A stretch of 28,589 bases of DNA, taken from the NCBI GenBank assembly GCA_000435075.1, contig FR890651.1, positions 56,070 through 84,658 on the forward strand, read 5' to 3'. The DNA is from Bacteroides sp. CAG:770. GTDB taxonomy: Bacteria; Bacteroidota; Bacteroidia; Bacteroidales; UBA932. A program made the position numbers and the translations under genes. Every line of letters starts with the position of its first letter. Position 1 is the first letter of the stretch. Under the pieces are notes generated by a model. It searched no databases and was not told where the DNA came from. It worked only from the letters and a program-made list of their open reading frames with translations. This document shows, piece by piece, positions 8,420 through 17,757 of the stretch.

Positions 8420-8434
8420 TCAAGTCGAGAGAAA

Positions 8435-10657
8435 TCAGAACGGATATCCGACTCCGAAATGCACAGCGAAGCCATCGCTCCGGAACCATCCTCCGGGGCC
8501 GACCCATCTTTGTTCAGGCTCTTTGGACGGATTTCTGACCACCATACCCATATCGAGACGGACAAGAATAAAATTAAGGTCAAGACGCAGTCCCAGACCC
8601 CAGTCAATCGCAATGCCTTCCAGAAGATTCCTGGCATTGATCTTACCCTGGTCATACGATGTCAACCCATTGTCTTTCAGATACCAGACGTTACCGGCAT
8701 CAGCGAACACGGCGCCATTGAACTTCCAGAAGAGACCGAAACGGTACTCGAGATTTGCTTCAAGTTTTACGTCGCCAGTCTGGTTAGGAATAACAAAGAC
8801 GGTGTCGCGGGCAGACGTACCCGGACCGATTGTCCTGGCCTGCCAACCCCTCAAACTGTTTGCACCACCGCTATAGAACTGCTGCTCAAACGGCATGGAT
8901 GATGAGTTTCCGTACGGCAGACCTGCTCCCGCGAGAAATCTCGTGGCGATTGCCTGTTTTCCGTTTTTTCCGAACACCCAGGTCTTTCCGGCAGTAAACT
9001 CTCCCCTGACGTACTGGGAATAACTTGTACCCCAGATCTGATGTTCCCCTGTCTTGTTGTCCTTTCTGATGACCGGATTGAACAGCGAGAGCACATTGCC
9101 GGCCTCATTGAACTGGAATTTGAAGTAATGGTACGAATTCTTGGGATTGACATCGGTGCTTGTCGTGTAATAGAGTGTTCCTCCGGCACCGAAATCAAAG
9201 TGGTCCGTATATGCGCTCCTGACTATGGAGTTCATCATCACATTATTGAAGAATGTCGGGTCTATCTTGAACATTCTCACAATATTGAGCTGCGTAGGAT
9301 AGAACTGGAAATACAGTTTCTTATATGAACCGGTATAGCCGAATGAATATGAGATGATATTCCTCTTGTATTCCGGGCGGTCCTGATAATTATAGGATGC
9401 CTTTATTTCGGTGTAAGGCACTGCCTTGCGGAATTTATGGACAGGTACGAACACAAACCTCGGAATCTTCACTCCTGCGGAGACGCTGAATTCAGTGGAG
9501 CGCATGTCGCTGTTCGGCTTGAACTGGAAATTTCCTGAAAAGTTAAGGTTCAGGACCTCACCTCCGCGGAAAATGTTCCTGTGATAATATGAAAGTCCCG
9601 GCGAAATGCCGAAAAGTCCGCTTGAATTCGAAGATGCCTCAATGTTGACCTTCGTCCCCTGGAGACGCGCCCCTGAAAGAGAGATGTCGGCATTGACAAG
9701 TGCCGTATCTATCTGACGCACATCGACATTGACACTGCTGAGCACGCTAAGCGAAGACAGGCGGGTATAGGTGTTGTTGACGAGGTTCTCGCTGTAAAGG
9801 TCACCGGGGCGGATGGTATTGAGGTCGCGCAATACCTTTTCCCTGATTTTGAATGTCTCCGGGTGTGAAATGACCACGTCATTGAATGTGAATTTGCGTA
9901 TGGGAGTCGCATCTTTCTCACTCTCGTTACGTGTATATTCATTGATACGATACTCCAGAATCGCGTTGCCCGGATCTGTCAGGGTGTCGGCCTGAAAGAA
10001 ATAATGACTTTTCGAAAAACCATAATAACCGAGGTTTCTCATCTTGGCGGATGATCGCTGGCTTTCATTCTCGAGCATCTCCTCCGACAGCCAGTCGCCT
10101 CGTCTGACAAGCACCCTATTGGTGTCACGCAAGAAGTCAGAAGCAAAGGTTCCTCCGGATGGCACATTGTAATGTATATCCTTGATTGGAAACCGCTTGC
10201 CTAATGTCACCTTATATGTCACTTTAACATTCTTCCGCTTGACATTGACCTCGGAACCGACCACGGAGCCATAATAGCCGAGGTACTCCAGATGCCGCTT
10301 GATATTATCCTCAGAAGCATTGACCTTATCCGGCTCGTAAACGACCGGCGGGGTTCCGATTTTCCTGAACAGCCTGGCGAAGAACGAGTTGCTTTTGCCT
10401 CCCCAGTTATACACGTTCAGGAAAGGATTCCAGCCGAAAATCAGATTCGAGTTCGGCTTCTGCTTGATATACGGCTCTACTTTATTGGTACTGAATCTCT
10501 TGTCGTTCTCTATCAGGACTTCGTTCTTGGCCAGACGGTATTCTCCGTCCTGAAGGACTCTGGTCGTACTGCAGGATTGGGCAAAAAACGACAAAGCAGT
10601 TGCCATTGAGGCAACACAAATCGCCATAATGCTGTTTTTCCCTGCAAATCGTCTCAT
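8435..10657 (-). CDS. tamL: TamL-type BamA/TamA family outer-membrane lipoprotein
   Basis: This is a 740-residue Omp85-superfamily protein. In Bacteroidota, the lipoprotein form of TamA (TamL) works with TamB in outer-membrane protein or lipid assembly. The N-terminus is a lipoprotein signal with Cys29 in FAQSCS. Residues of about 40-350 resemble POTRA repeats (for example HLEYLGYYGSVVGSEV and MRNLGYYGFSKSHYFF). Residues of about 370-740 form the 16-stranded barrel, with the typical SLRGWQARTIGPG segment late in the barrel and a final Phe (FGVGYPF). Translation could also begin at Met11 (MAICVAS). No tamB gene lies next to it in this window. It converges with rarA and shares an intergenic region with the divergent decarboxylase gene. 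Confidence 0.85.
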   Translation of the reverse strand: MRRFAGKNSIMAICVASMATALSFFAQSCSTTRVLQDGEYRLAKNEVLIENDKRFSTNKVEPYIKQKPNSNLIFGWNPFLNVYNWGGKSNSFFARLFRKIGTPPVVYEPDKVNASEDNIKRHLEYLGYYGSVVGSEVNVKRKNVKVTYKVTLGKRFPIKDIHYNVPSGGTFASDFLRDTNRVLVRRGDWLSEEMLENESQRSSAKMRNLGYYGFSKSHYFFQADTLTDPGNAILEYRINEYTRNESEKDATPIRKFTFNDVVISHPETFKIREKVLRDLNTIRPGDLYSENLVNNTYTRLSSLSVLSSVNVDVRQIDTALVNADISLSGARLQGTKVNIEASSNSSGLFGISPGLSYYHRNIFRGGEVLNLNFSGNFQFKPNSDMRSTEFSVSAGVKIPRFVFVPVHKFRKAVPYTEIKASYNYQDRPEYKRNIISYSFGYTGSYKKLYFQFYPTQLNIVRMFKIDPTFFNNVMMNSIVRSAYTDHFDFGAGGTLYYTTSTDVNPKNSYHYFKFQFNEAGNVLSLFNPVIRKDNKTGEHQIWGTSYSQYVRGEFTAGKTWVFGKNGKQAIATRFLAGAGLPYGNSSSMPFEQQFYSGGANSLRGWQARTIGPGTSARDTVFVIPNQTGDVKLEANLEYRFGLFWKFNGAVFADAGNVWYLKDNGLTSYDQGKINARNLLEGIAIDWGLGLRLDLNFILVRLDMGMVVRNPSKEPEQRWVGPGGWFRSDGFAVHFGVGYPF

Positions 10658-10730
10658 GTATCCTTTCTGTCAAACCAAATAATAGAGGTCTCTATAAGCG
10701 GTGTTCCGCACTTGCGAAACTTGAGTTGTA

Positions 10731-10738
10731 CAAATTTA
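10731..10738 (-). promoter_or_regulatory. Candidate -7 element (TAAATTTG) for tamL
   Basis: The minus strand reads TAAATTTG, matching TAnnTTTG, 73 bp upstream of the tamL ATG. The -33 position lacks an obvious TTG, so support is moderate. Confidence 0.35.
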
Positions 10739-10782
10739 TGGTTTTTAGACGATATTCCTATTATAAATTTTGTCGGAAATGG

Positions 10783-10814
10783 TTTCATTTATTAAAACTG
10801 ATAAGTTATATTTG
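10783..10814 (+). promoter_or_regulatory. Candidate promoter for the arginine decarboxylase-trmH unit
   Basis: TATATTTG (10807-10814) matches the -7 box TAnnTTTG. TTTC (10783-10786), 20 bp upstream, is a one-base variant of the -33 TTTG. Transcription would start near 10821, giving a leader of about 75 nt. Confidence 0.5.
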
Positions 10815-10894
10815 CATCCGATTTCGGCAGAGATGCCGGAATCTATTGTTTTTTTATTTGAAGTATATGTTTTGATAAACACTAAGTTTTAAGG

Positions 10895-12289
10895 ATGAAG
10901 AACAAATACATCGACCTGGTCGGCCAGACTTTCGATTTCCCGCAGGATGAGTTTAGAGTAGAAGATGGAACCCTGTACGTTAATGACATCAACATGATGG
11001 ACATTATCAAGGAGTATGGTACTCCGCTTAAAATCACGTATTTACCGAAGATTTCAAGCCAGATACAGCGGGCGAAACGAATGTTCCGCAATGCAATGTC
11101 CAAAGTCAGCTATGACGGAGAGTATCATTATTGCTATTGCACGAAAAGTTCACAATTTGAGTTTGTTCTGGAAGAAGTCCTCAAGAACGGTGTCCATATC
11201 GAGACCTCGTCAGCTTATGATTTGAATCTTATCCAGAGCCTGAAGGACAAGGAACTTGTAGATAAGGATCTCATCATTATCTGCAACGGATTCAAGAAAT
11301 ATCAGTATGTCGCAAACATGGCCAACTTCCTGAATACAGGTTGGCACAATCTTATTCCTGTCCTGGACAACAAGAACGAACTTGAAGACCTCGATGACCT
11401 GGTAGAGGTTCCTACCAACCTCGGAATCCGTATCGCTGCCGAGGAGGAGCCTTCATTCGATTTCTATACATCCAGACTCGGAATCAGATACAGCGACATC
11501 ATTCCATTCTACAAGAACGGCATCAGCAAGAACCCTAAGTTCAAGCTCAAGATGCTCCATTTCTTCATCAATACCGGTATCCGTGACACCTCGTATTACT
11601 GGAATGAGCTCTCACGCTGTCTGAACCTCTATTGCGATCTCAGACAGATCTGCCCCGATCTCGACTCCCTCAATATCGGTGGCGGCCTTCCTATAAAGAC
11701 CTCACTCACATGGGATTACGATTATAAGTACATGATTGAGGAAATCGTCAACCAAATCAAGACCGTCTGCGATGCCCACGGCGTGCCTGTTCCGGACATC
11801 TATACCGAGTTCGGAAACTTCACGGTCGGCGAATCAGGAGCGACAATCTTCAAGGTTCTCGACGTAAAACAGCAGAATGATCGTGAGTGCTGGTACATGA
11901 TCGACAATTCATTCATGACCACTCTCCCTGACACATGGGGTCTGAATCAACGCTTTATCCTGTTGCCTATCAACAGGTGGAATGACGAGTATCACAGAGT
12001 ATTCCTCGGAGGTCTCACCTGCGACAGCAAGGATTATTACAATTCAGAGGCTCATGCCAATGCCATCTTCCTTCCTATCGTAAGGAGCAGAAGAGATCCT
12101 CTTTATATCGGATTCTTCCACACGGGAGCATATCAGGAAGCCATTTCCGGCTACGGCGGAGTAAAACACTGCCTCCAGCCGTCTCCTAAACACATCCTTA
12201 TCGACAAGGACAAGGAAGGAAAGGTTACAACTCGCCTGTTCGCACCGGAGCAGAGTTATGAGTCAATGTTGAAAACACTCGGATATTGA
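10895..12289 (+). CDS. speA: Biosynthetic arginine decarboxylase, short Bacteroidota form
   Basis: This is a 464-residue fold-type III PLP enzyme (alanine racemase-like barrel plus beta domain). It would convert arginine to agmatine, the first step of the agmatine route to putrescine and spermidine. The PLP lysine is Lys84 in YCYCTKSS. The phosphate-binding region includes LNIGGGLPIK and TEFGNFTVGESG, and GLTCDSKDYY carries the Cys-Asp pair that in this fold completes the active site of the neighbouring subunit. At 464 residues it lacks the large helical insertions of the 658-residue E. coli SpeA. It closely resembles sequences I know from Bacteroidota annotated as arginine decarboxylase. Related enzymes act on lysine, ornithine or carboxynorspermidine, so the substrate is a family inference. 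The methyltransferase gene follows after 3 bp. Confidence 0.8.
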   Translation: MKNKYIDLVGQTFDFPQDEFRVEDGTLYVNDINMMDIIKEYGTPLKITYLPKISSQIQRAKRMFRNAMSKVSYDGEYHYCYCTKSSQFEFVLEEVLKNGVHIETSSAYDLNLIQSLKDKELVDKDLIIICNGFKKYQYVANMANFLNTGWHNLIPVLDNKNELEDLDDLVEVPTNLGIRIAAEEEPSFDFYTSRLGIRYSDIIPFYKNGISKNPKFKLKMLHFFINTGIRDTSYYWNELSRCLNLYCDLRQICPDLDSLNIGGGLPIKTSLTWDYDYKYMIEEIVNQIKTVCDAHGVPVPDIYTEFGNFTVGESGATIFKVLDVKQQNDRECWYMIDNSFMTTLPDTWGLNQRFILLPINRWNDEYHRVFLGGLTCDSKDYYNSEAHANAIFLPIVRSRRDPLYIGFFHTGAYQEAISGYGGVKHCLQPSPKHILIDKDKEGKVTTRLFAPEQSYESMLKTLGY

Positions 12290-12292
12290 TCT

Positions 12293-13042
12293 ATGTCAAT
12301 TTCGGCAAACGAAATAAAAAAAGTCCGTTCTCTCTCGGAGAAAAAATTCCGGGACAGGCTCGGGCTTTTTTGCGTTGAAGGAGAGAAGATGGTAGAAGAG
12401 GCCTTGAATTCCAGATTTAAGGTCGAAACGGTCTATCGCAAGGACGAGATAGGGGAAGAGCCAATGTCAAGAATCAGTGCCCTGGCATCACCTTCTCCAG
12501 CTCTTGCAGTATTATACAAGCCGCAAGATATCAATCTGTTCTCAGAATTAGCCTTAAGTGATGCTTTAGGTAAGTCGGGATTATATCTTGCCCTGGATAC
12601 TATCCGCGATCCGGGAAATCTCGGAACCATATTGAGGGTATCCGACTGGTTCGGAATCGATGCCGTTTTCGCAGCTCCGGATACAGTGGATGTTTTCAAT
12701 CCCAAGGTTGTTCAGGCCACAATGGGTGCGATTTTCAGGGTCAAGTTCCACTATGCTGACATCCCGACCCTTTGCAGGGCGGCCGTGTCCGCCGGAGGAA
12801 ACGTCTATGGGACATTCCTTGACGGCTCTGACATGTATGCCAAGGACCTCAATCCCGGCAAGGACTCCCCTTCCGTGATTGTCATCGGCAATGAGTCTAA
12901 CGGCATTTCCGACGGAGTTGCCAGACTCATCTCCGACAGGCTTTATATACCACCTTATCCAAGGAATGACTCCGGTTCTGAATCTCTGAATGCGGCAATT
13001 GCCACGGCAATTACAGTAGCGGAATTCCGAAGAAGAATGTAA
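12293..13042 (+). CDS. TrmH/SpoU family RNA 2'-O-ribose methyltransferase
   Basis: This 249-residue SPOUT-class methyltransferase would add 2'-O-methyl groups to rRNA or tRNA with SAM. An N-terminal substrate-binding region (about 1-95, VRSLSEKKFRDRLGLFCVEGEKMV) resembles the SpoU substrate-binding domain. The three knot motifs are present: motif 1 DTIRDPGNLGTILR (about 104-117), motif 2 VIVIGNESNGIS and motif 3 GSESLNAAIATAI. The ATG at 12293 lies 3 bp after the decarboxylase stop, so the genes are translationally close. The stop codon overlaps the base of the terminator hairpin. The RNA target is unknown. RlmB-like and TsnR-like members share these motifs. Confidence 0.88.
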   Translation: MSISANEIKKVRSLSEKKFRDRLGLFCVEGEKMVEEALNSRFKVETVYRKDEIGEEPMSRISALASPSPALAVLYKPQDINLFSELALSDALGKSGLYLALDTIRDPGNLGTILRVSDWFGIDAVFAAPDTVDVFNPKVVQATMGAIFRVKFHYADIPTLCRAAVSAGGNVYGTFLDGSDMYAKDLNPGKDSPSVIVIGNESNGISDGVARLISDRLYIPPYPRNDSGSESLNAAIATAITVAEFRRRM

Positions 13043-13087
13043 AACAAGGTCCCCATGTTTCTGAATGAAAACTTGGGGACCTTGTTT
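13042..13087 (+). terminator. 19-bp hairpin terminator after the trmH-family gene
   Basis: Arms 13042-13060 and 13069-13087 pair over 19 positions with one mismatch around an 8-nt loop. The core AAGGTCCCC/GGGGACCTT is GC-rich, and the right arm ends in TTT followed by ATT. It begins at the last base of the methyltransferase stop codon. It also contains the ATG at 13065 that would otherwise extend the next gene. Confidence 0.85.
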
Positions 13088-13091
13088 ATTG

Positions 13092-13111
13092 CCTGTATTC
13101 CGCCATACAGG
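13092..13111. repeat. 7-bp inverted repeat between terminator and PPDK-like gene
   Basis: CCTGTAT (13092-13098) and ATACAGG (13105-13111) are perfect reverse complements around TCCGCC. The repeat lies 5 bp past the terminator and about 20 bp before a TATGTTTG (13131-13138) that matches the -7 consensus. It could be an operator or a second small hairpin. Confidence 0.4.
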
Positions 13112-13148
13112 AAATTCCAGAATTTTTACGTATGTTTGGGGAAAATCA

Positions 13149-16130
13149 ATGATTATGTACGACACACCGAAACCTGAAGATTTCAGAAATACAGACTTCA
13201 ACTCCCTGATACGGTTCAGAATCAACCGGATACTGATGATTTGCAGCAATTATGACGCTTTCATCATGGAAGAAGACGGGCATATAGAATCTCAAGTATA
13301 TAAGGAATATGTCGGTCTGAACATGTCGGATCCTCCTACATTCGTATGGGTAGAGTCGGCTGCGGCAGCAAGGGAGACTCTGAAGAACGACACTGGCATT
13401 GACATGATCATCTGCATGTACAATGAAATTGACAAGGATATCTTCCCGCTCGCATCGGAACTCAAGGCCGAAGGCAAACAGGTTCCGTTCGTCCTGCTGA
13501 TGCATTATTCGAAGCAGATACGCGAAAAGGTCACATCCAGGACGGACTCCGGAGTCGATTTCATATTCAGCTGGCACGGAAACGCTGATTTGATTCTGGC
13601 CATCATCAAACTGTTCGAGGACAAGAAGAATGCGGACAATGACATCTTGAAAATCGGAGTGCAGGCCATTCTGCTGGTCGAAGATTCCATCAGGTACTAT
13701 TCCACCTATCTGCCTGAATTGTATAAACTTGTATTGAAGCAGAGCAATGAGTTCCTGAAGGAGACATTGAACGAAGACCAGCAAAAGAACAGGAAACGCT
13801 CCAGGCCGAAGATTCTGCTAGCCACCAATTACGATGACGCCCTGTCCACCTACGAGAAATACAAGAATAATTTCCTCGGCATCATTTCCGATGTCGGCAT
13901 GGTGGTCCACAGGGGAGATCCGCCTAAAAGCGAGAAACTCGATGCCGGTATCGAGCTCGTGAACCACATACGTCATGACGATCCTATGATGCCTGTACTG
14001 CTCCAGTCTTCACAGGCAAGCATGGGCACTGTAGCAAAGCAACTTAACGTAGGTTTCCTAAAGAAATACTCGAGGACACTTTTTCTCCAGTTGTCCGACT
14101 ATATCAAAGAGGAATTCGGATTCGGAGACTTCGTTTTCAGGGACAAGCGTGGAACGGAGTACGGACGTGCAGCCAACCTTCAGGAGCTCGAGGACATGAT
14201 CCGTCATGTCCCGGACAACATACTTGTCAGCAACACCTCCAGAAACATGTTTTCCAAGTGGCTCTTTGCAAGAGGCCTTTTCACATTGGCAAACAAATGC
14301 AAAATCGAGCACCACAGCGTAGCAGGTGAAGCCAGAGATTTCCTCATCAAAGAAATTCAGGCCTATCACAAGGCCATGGGACGCGGCATCATCGCAGAGT
14401 TTTCCAACGAGAACTACGACAGATACATCTCATTCGCCAGGCTGGGTGACGGTTCGCTTGGAGGAAAAGCAAGAGGCATCGCCTTCCTGAACAAACTCAT
14501 TGAAAAGTATTCATTGTCAGACAAATACAGCGACATAAGCATCTCCATTCCACGAAGCATTGTCATCACAACCGAATTTTTCGACCAGTTCATACTCGAA
14601 AACGGCCTGCAGTATGTCATTGACTCGGAACTTTCAGATGACGAAATTCTGTCAGAGTTTGTAGCCTCTCGTCTTCCGGAGGACCTGATTACTGGCCTCA
14701 AGACATATCTGAAAACAGTTGAATCCCCATTGGCGATTCGCTCCAGCTCGAAACTCGAGGACAGCAACTATCAGCCTTTCGCAGGCGTATATTCCACATA
14801 CATGATTCCTTTGACAGAGAATAAGGACCAGATGTTGCGAATGTTGGACAAGGCTATCAAAAGTGTCTATGCATCAGTATTTTACAACGGAAGCCGAACA
14901 TATATTCAGACCACGGGGAACCTGCAGAGCGAGGAGAAGATGGCTATATTGATACAGAACATCTGCGGTTCCGAGCATGATGGCCTGTACTACCCTCTTC
15001 TTTCCGGCGTCGGAAGAAGCGTAAACTTCTATCCTATCGCCAATGAAAAAGCCTCAGACGGTATTGTCAATATGGTATTCGGTCTCGGAAAATCAGTGGT
15101 AGAAGGCGGCAAGACATTGAGGTTCAGTCCGAAATACCCGAAGAAGATTCTCCAGCTTTCCCAGCCGGAACTCGCTATCCGGGACAGCCAGAGACTGATG
15201 TTTGCCCTCGATTTGAGGCCAGGAGCATTCAAGATTTCCAGAAACGAGGGTGTGAACCTCGCTCATATCCCTGTCAATGATACATTGGGAAAATATCCGT
15301 ATTCAAATATGGTTTTCTCCACTTACAATACCACAGAGAACAGGATAGTCCCTGGCACTGAGGCTATCGGACCTAGAATCATAGCATTCGACGCAATCCT
15401 GAAATATGGAAAATATCCGCTGGCAAAGGCATTGTCTGAAATCATGGACATCTGCCGCGATGAACTGCTCGGAGAGATAGAAATGGAGTTCGCCGCAGAC
15501 ATCGCCCCGTCAGGAAACCTTTCACTCAAGTTATTGCAGGTCAGACCTATAAGTTCCTATTCCGACAACCTTGACATTGACTTCAATGCGCTGTATGATT
15601 CCTTGGAAACACGCTATATGGTGTCAAACAAGGCTCTAGGCATGGGCAAAATCGAAGGGATGTCGCACATCGTATATATCGCTCCGGACAAATTCGACTC
15701 ATCCAAGACTAAAGAGATGGCTGCGGAACTTGCTGAAATCAACAACAGGTTCAAGGCCCAAAATGAGGGATATCTGCTGATAGGACCGGGAAGATGGGGT
15801 TCATCTGACCCATTCCTTGGCATTCCTGTCATCTGGAGTGACATCTCAGAGGCGAAGATGATTGTGGAGTACAGTCTGCCCGGTTTCCAGGTAGAACCTA
15901 GCCAGGGCACCCATTTCTTCCAGAACATCACGTCTTTAGGTGTAGGCTACCTCTCGATAGACACTGTCGCAGGTGACGGCAACATTGACTTCAATGCACT
16001 CTCAAAACTTGAATGCATTGACTCGATGAAATATGCCGCCGTTCTCCGCACCCCGGAGGAAATGACGGCATACATTGACCGTAACTCAAATCTCGCCGTG
16101 GCGGGAATCAGCCGCAAACCTGAAGAATGA
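13149..16130 (+). CDS. Receiver-receiver-PPDK_N protein (PEP/pyruvate-binding domain only)
   Basis: Domains in order: a degenerate receiver-like domain (about 25-160; the acceptor site reads IICMYN without Asp); a second receiver (about 218-325) keeping Asp229-Asp230, acceptor Asp248 (IISDVG), Ser287-288 and Lys305-306; a PEP synthase/pyruvate phosphate dikinase ATP-binding domain (about 415-795) with GSLGGKARG (436-443), LAIRSSSKLED (528-538) and closing LKLLQVRPIS; and an unrecognised C-terminal domain of about 200 residues (LIGPGRWGSSDPFLG, QGTHFFQNI). No GGxTxH phosphohistidine motif and no PEP-binding barrel are present, so normal PEP synthase chemistry is not possible in this chain alone. 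I chose ATG 13149 (993 residues; 13155 also possible) because the earlier ATG at 13065 lies inside the terminator. Similar large proteins are known in Bacteroidota without a settled function. A regulated phosphotransfer role is inferred. Confidence 0.8.
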   Translation: MIMYDTPKPEDFRNTDFNSLIRFRINRILMICSNYDAFIMEEDGHIESQVYKEYVGLNMSDPPTFVWVESAAAARETLKNDTGIDMIICMYNEIDKDIFPLASELKAEGKQVPFVLLMHYSKQIREKVTSRTDSGVDFIFSWHGNADLILAIIKLFEDKKNADNDILKIGVQAILLVEDSIRYYSTYLPELYKLVLKQSNEFLKETLNEDQQKNRKRSRPKILLATNYDDALSTYEKYKNNFLGIISDVGMVVHRGDPPKSEKLDAGIELVNHIRHDDPMMPVLLQSSQASMGTVAKQLNVGFLKKYSRTLFLQLSDYIKEEFGFGDFVFRDKRGTEYGRAANLQELEDMIRHVPDNILVSNTSRNMFSKWLFARGLFTLANKCKIEHHSVAGEARDFLIKEIQAYHKAMGRGIIAEFSNENYDRYISFARLGDGSLGGKARGIAFLNKLIEKYSLSDKYSDISISIPRSIVITTEFFDQFILENGLQYVIDSELSDDEILSEFVASRLPEDLITGLKTYLKTVESPLAIRSSSKLEDSNYQPFAGVYSTYMIPLTENKDQMLRMLDKAIKSVYASVFYNGSRTYIQTTGNLQSEEKMAILIQNICGSEHDGLYYPLLSGVGRSVNFYPIANEKASDGIVNMVFGLGKSVVEGGKTLRFSPKYPKKILQLSQPELAIRDSQRLMFALDLRPGAFKISRNEGVNLAHIPVNDTLGKYPYSNMVFSTYNTTENRIVPGTEAIGPRIIAFDAILKYGKYPLAKALSEIMDICRDELLGEIEMEFAADIAPSGNLSLKLLQVRPISSYSDNLDIDFNALYDSLETRYMVSNKALGMGKIEGMSHIVYIAPDKFDSSKTKEMAAELAEINNRFKAQNEGYLLIGPGRWGSSDPFLGIPVIWSDISEAKMIVEYSLPGFQVEPSQGTHFFQNITSLGVGYLSIDTVAGDGNIDFNALSKLECIDSMKYAAVLRTPEEMTAYIDRNSNLAVAGISRKPEE

Positions 16131-17739
16131 CAGCATCCATTGCCGGCACATGAATCGCTATCGGCAATGTATGGTTAAACTTATCTGTTTCAGGCATTTC
16201 CATCCATTGAAACGCATGCTCAGGAATGACGATTTTCACATCTGCGTCATTCTTGGAGAAGTTGCATACGACCAATTGCGTCTCATCCTTGTAGTCACGG
16301 AGGAACGCGAAGTGCCTGTCCGGATTGAAGTCGTCAGAAGAATAGTTGCAGTAGCACAGATCATAGACAACGCCCTCGCTTACAGCCTTATCTTCCGCCG
16401 CGAATCTCATAACCTTACGATAGCGCTCCAAAAGCGCTGTCTCATTCTCTGTCAATGCAGAAGAATCGCCATGTATATAGCGGTAGAGTCTTGTCAATGC
16501 AGACGGGGCCCACCAGTCAAATATGGTCGTACGGCCGTCAATTCCGCTGAATCCTTCAGTATCCATTCCCTTCTCCCCCACTTCCTCACCTGCATAGAGC
16601 ATGAACGGAGCCTGGTTCAACAAAAGTGACGCATAAAGGGCTGCAAATGAATTCTTTGCGTCTTTTCCGAAGAAATCAGATGCAAACCTCTGTTCGTCAT
16701 GATTCTCCAGGAAATTCAGCATATATGGCTGCAAGTCACCTAGAAACTGCCAGTTCCACGTAATCCGCTTCGTGGACTGCCACGCCTCGACAGGGACACC
16801 GCTGTCATTGACATTCTTCTCGACGATGGCGCGGACAGCGTCGTACATGCCGGACTTGTCGTATAGCAAGTCAAATCCCACTTCACGAATATACTTGGCA
16901 TACAATGTTTTCTGATATACTTCAGCCACAAAGATGATATGCGGATACAGTTTCTTCACCCGCGATATCAGCCATTTGAAGAACTCAGGCGGTACCAGTT
17001 CCACCATATCGCACCGGAATCCGTCAACTCCTGCAGAAGCCCAGAATGTGACAATATCAAACATTTTGGACCATGTCCTGGACGGCGTGTCACAATAGTT
17101 CAGTTTTATCGTGTCATACCAGTCATTGACTCCCGGTTCCGCCGTATATGCATTGCCGGAAGCCTTAGCCGGAATCTCGACATAGGTCTGGTTCTCGACA
17201 GGCAGCCTAAGCGCCTTCCCCGGATAATAGAAGAAGTCGTTTTCCTCTTTCCAGTGCACTGAACTGTCGTCTTGTTCACCAAGCGATGTCATTCCCGTAG
17301 GAGCCGGATGAGAAGCCGTGAAATCAGCATAATCCCTCGCCACATGGTTTGGTACAAAGTCAATGATAACCTTAAGCCCTGCCTGATGTACCCTCCTCAC
17401 GAGTTCCTTGAACTCATCCATCCTATCGTCAGGATTATCAGCAAGATACGGATTCACATCATAGTAGTCCGTTATAGAGTATGGAGAGCCGGCGCGACCT
17501 TTGACCCAGTCTCTTGAAGACGGCTCGCATCCCCCTCCGTCCTCTGCAGTCGCATGGCGGATAATCCCCGTAAGCCAGACATAAGAAACACCAAGGCTCT
17601 TGAGATAATCAAGAGTGATGGTGTCAATGTTACTGAACTTTCCGCACCTGTTCTCCTCCAGTGTGCCGTTCTTTATGTTTTTTCCGTCAATGTTGCCCCA
17701 CAGTCTGGGGAGCATCTGATATATGATAAATTTGCTCAT
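16108..17739 (-). CDS. GH13 alpha-amylase family glycoside hydrolase, cytoplasmic
   Basis: This 543-residue enzyme would cleave or rearrange alpha-1,4-linked glucans. The GH13 regions are all present: DFVPNH (127-132), nucleophile Asp244 in GFRCDMVE, acid/base Glu273 in FVAEVY, and Asp348 in ENHD. A C-terminal beta domain follows (about 440-543). There is no signal peptide (MSKFIIYQML), so it should act in the cytoplasm on glycogen or imported maltodextrins. The start lies 18 bp behind the second RND permease gene, on the same strand, so it is probably read from the efflux transcript. Its stop overlaps the end of the converging receiver-PPDK gene by 23 bp. The exact specificity (amylase, maltodextrin glucosidase or transferase) is not evident. 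Confidence 0.9.
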   Translation of the reverse strand: MSKFIIYQMLPRLWGNIDGKNIKNGTLEENRCGKFSNIDTITLDYLKSLGVSYVWLTGIIRHATAEDGGGCEPSSRDWVKGRAGSPYSITDYYDVNPYLADNPDDRMDEFKELVRRVHQAGLKVIIDFVPNHVARDYADFTASHPAPTGMTSLGEQDDSSVHWKEENDFFYYPGKALRLPVENQTYVEIPAKASGNAYTAEPGVNDWYDTIKLNYCDTPSRTWSKMFDIVTFWASAGVDGFRCDMVELVPPEFFKWLISRVKKLYPHIIFVAEVYQKTLYAKYIREVGFDLLYDKSGMYDAVRAIVEKNVNDSGVPVEAWQSTKRITWNWQFLGDLQPYMLNFLENHDEQRFASDFFGKDAKNSFAALYASLLLNQAPFMLYAGEEVGEKGMDTEGFSGIDGRTTIFDWWAPSALTRLYRYIHGDSSALTENETALLERYRKVMRFAAEDKAVSEGVVYDLCYCNYSSDDFNPDRHFAFLRDYKDETQLVVCNFSKNDADVKIVIPEHAFQWMEMPETDKFNHTLPIAIHVPAMDAVILQVCG

Positions 17740-17757
17740 TTGTGCAGTTTTTGGTAT

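Noticed and set aside
13065..13148. Upstream ATG extension of the receiver-PPDK protein
   Set aside because: The ATG lies inside the terminator hairpin, and the 28 extra residues do not resemble a receiver N-terminus. The start was set at 13149.
12581..13249. 222-codon open frame on the minus strand
   Set aside because: It runs antisense across the methyltransferase gene and its terminator, and shows no recognisable features.
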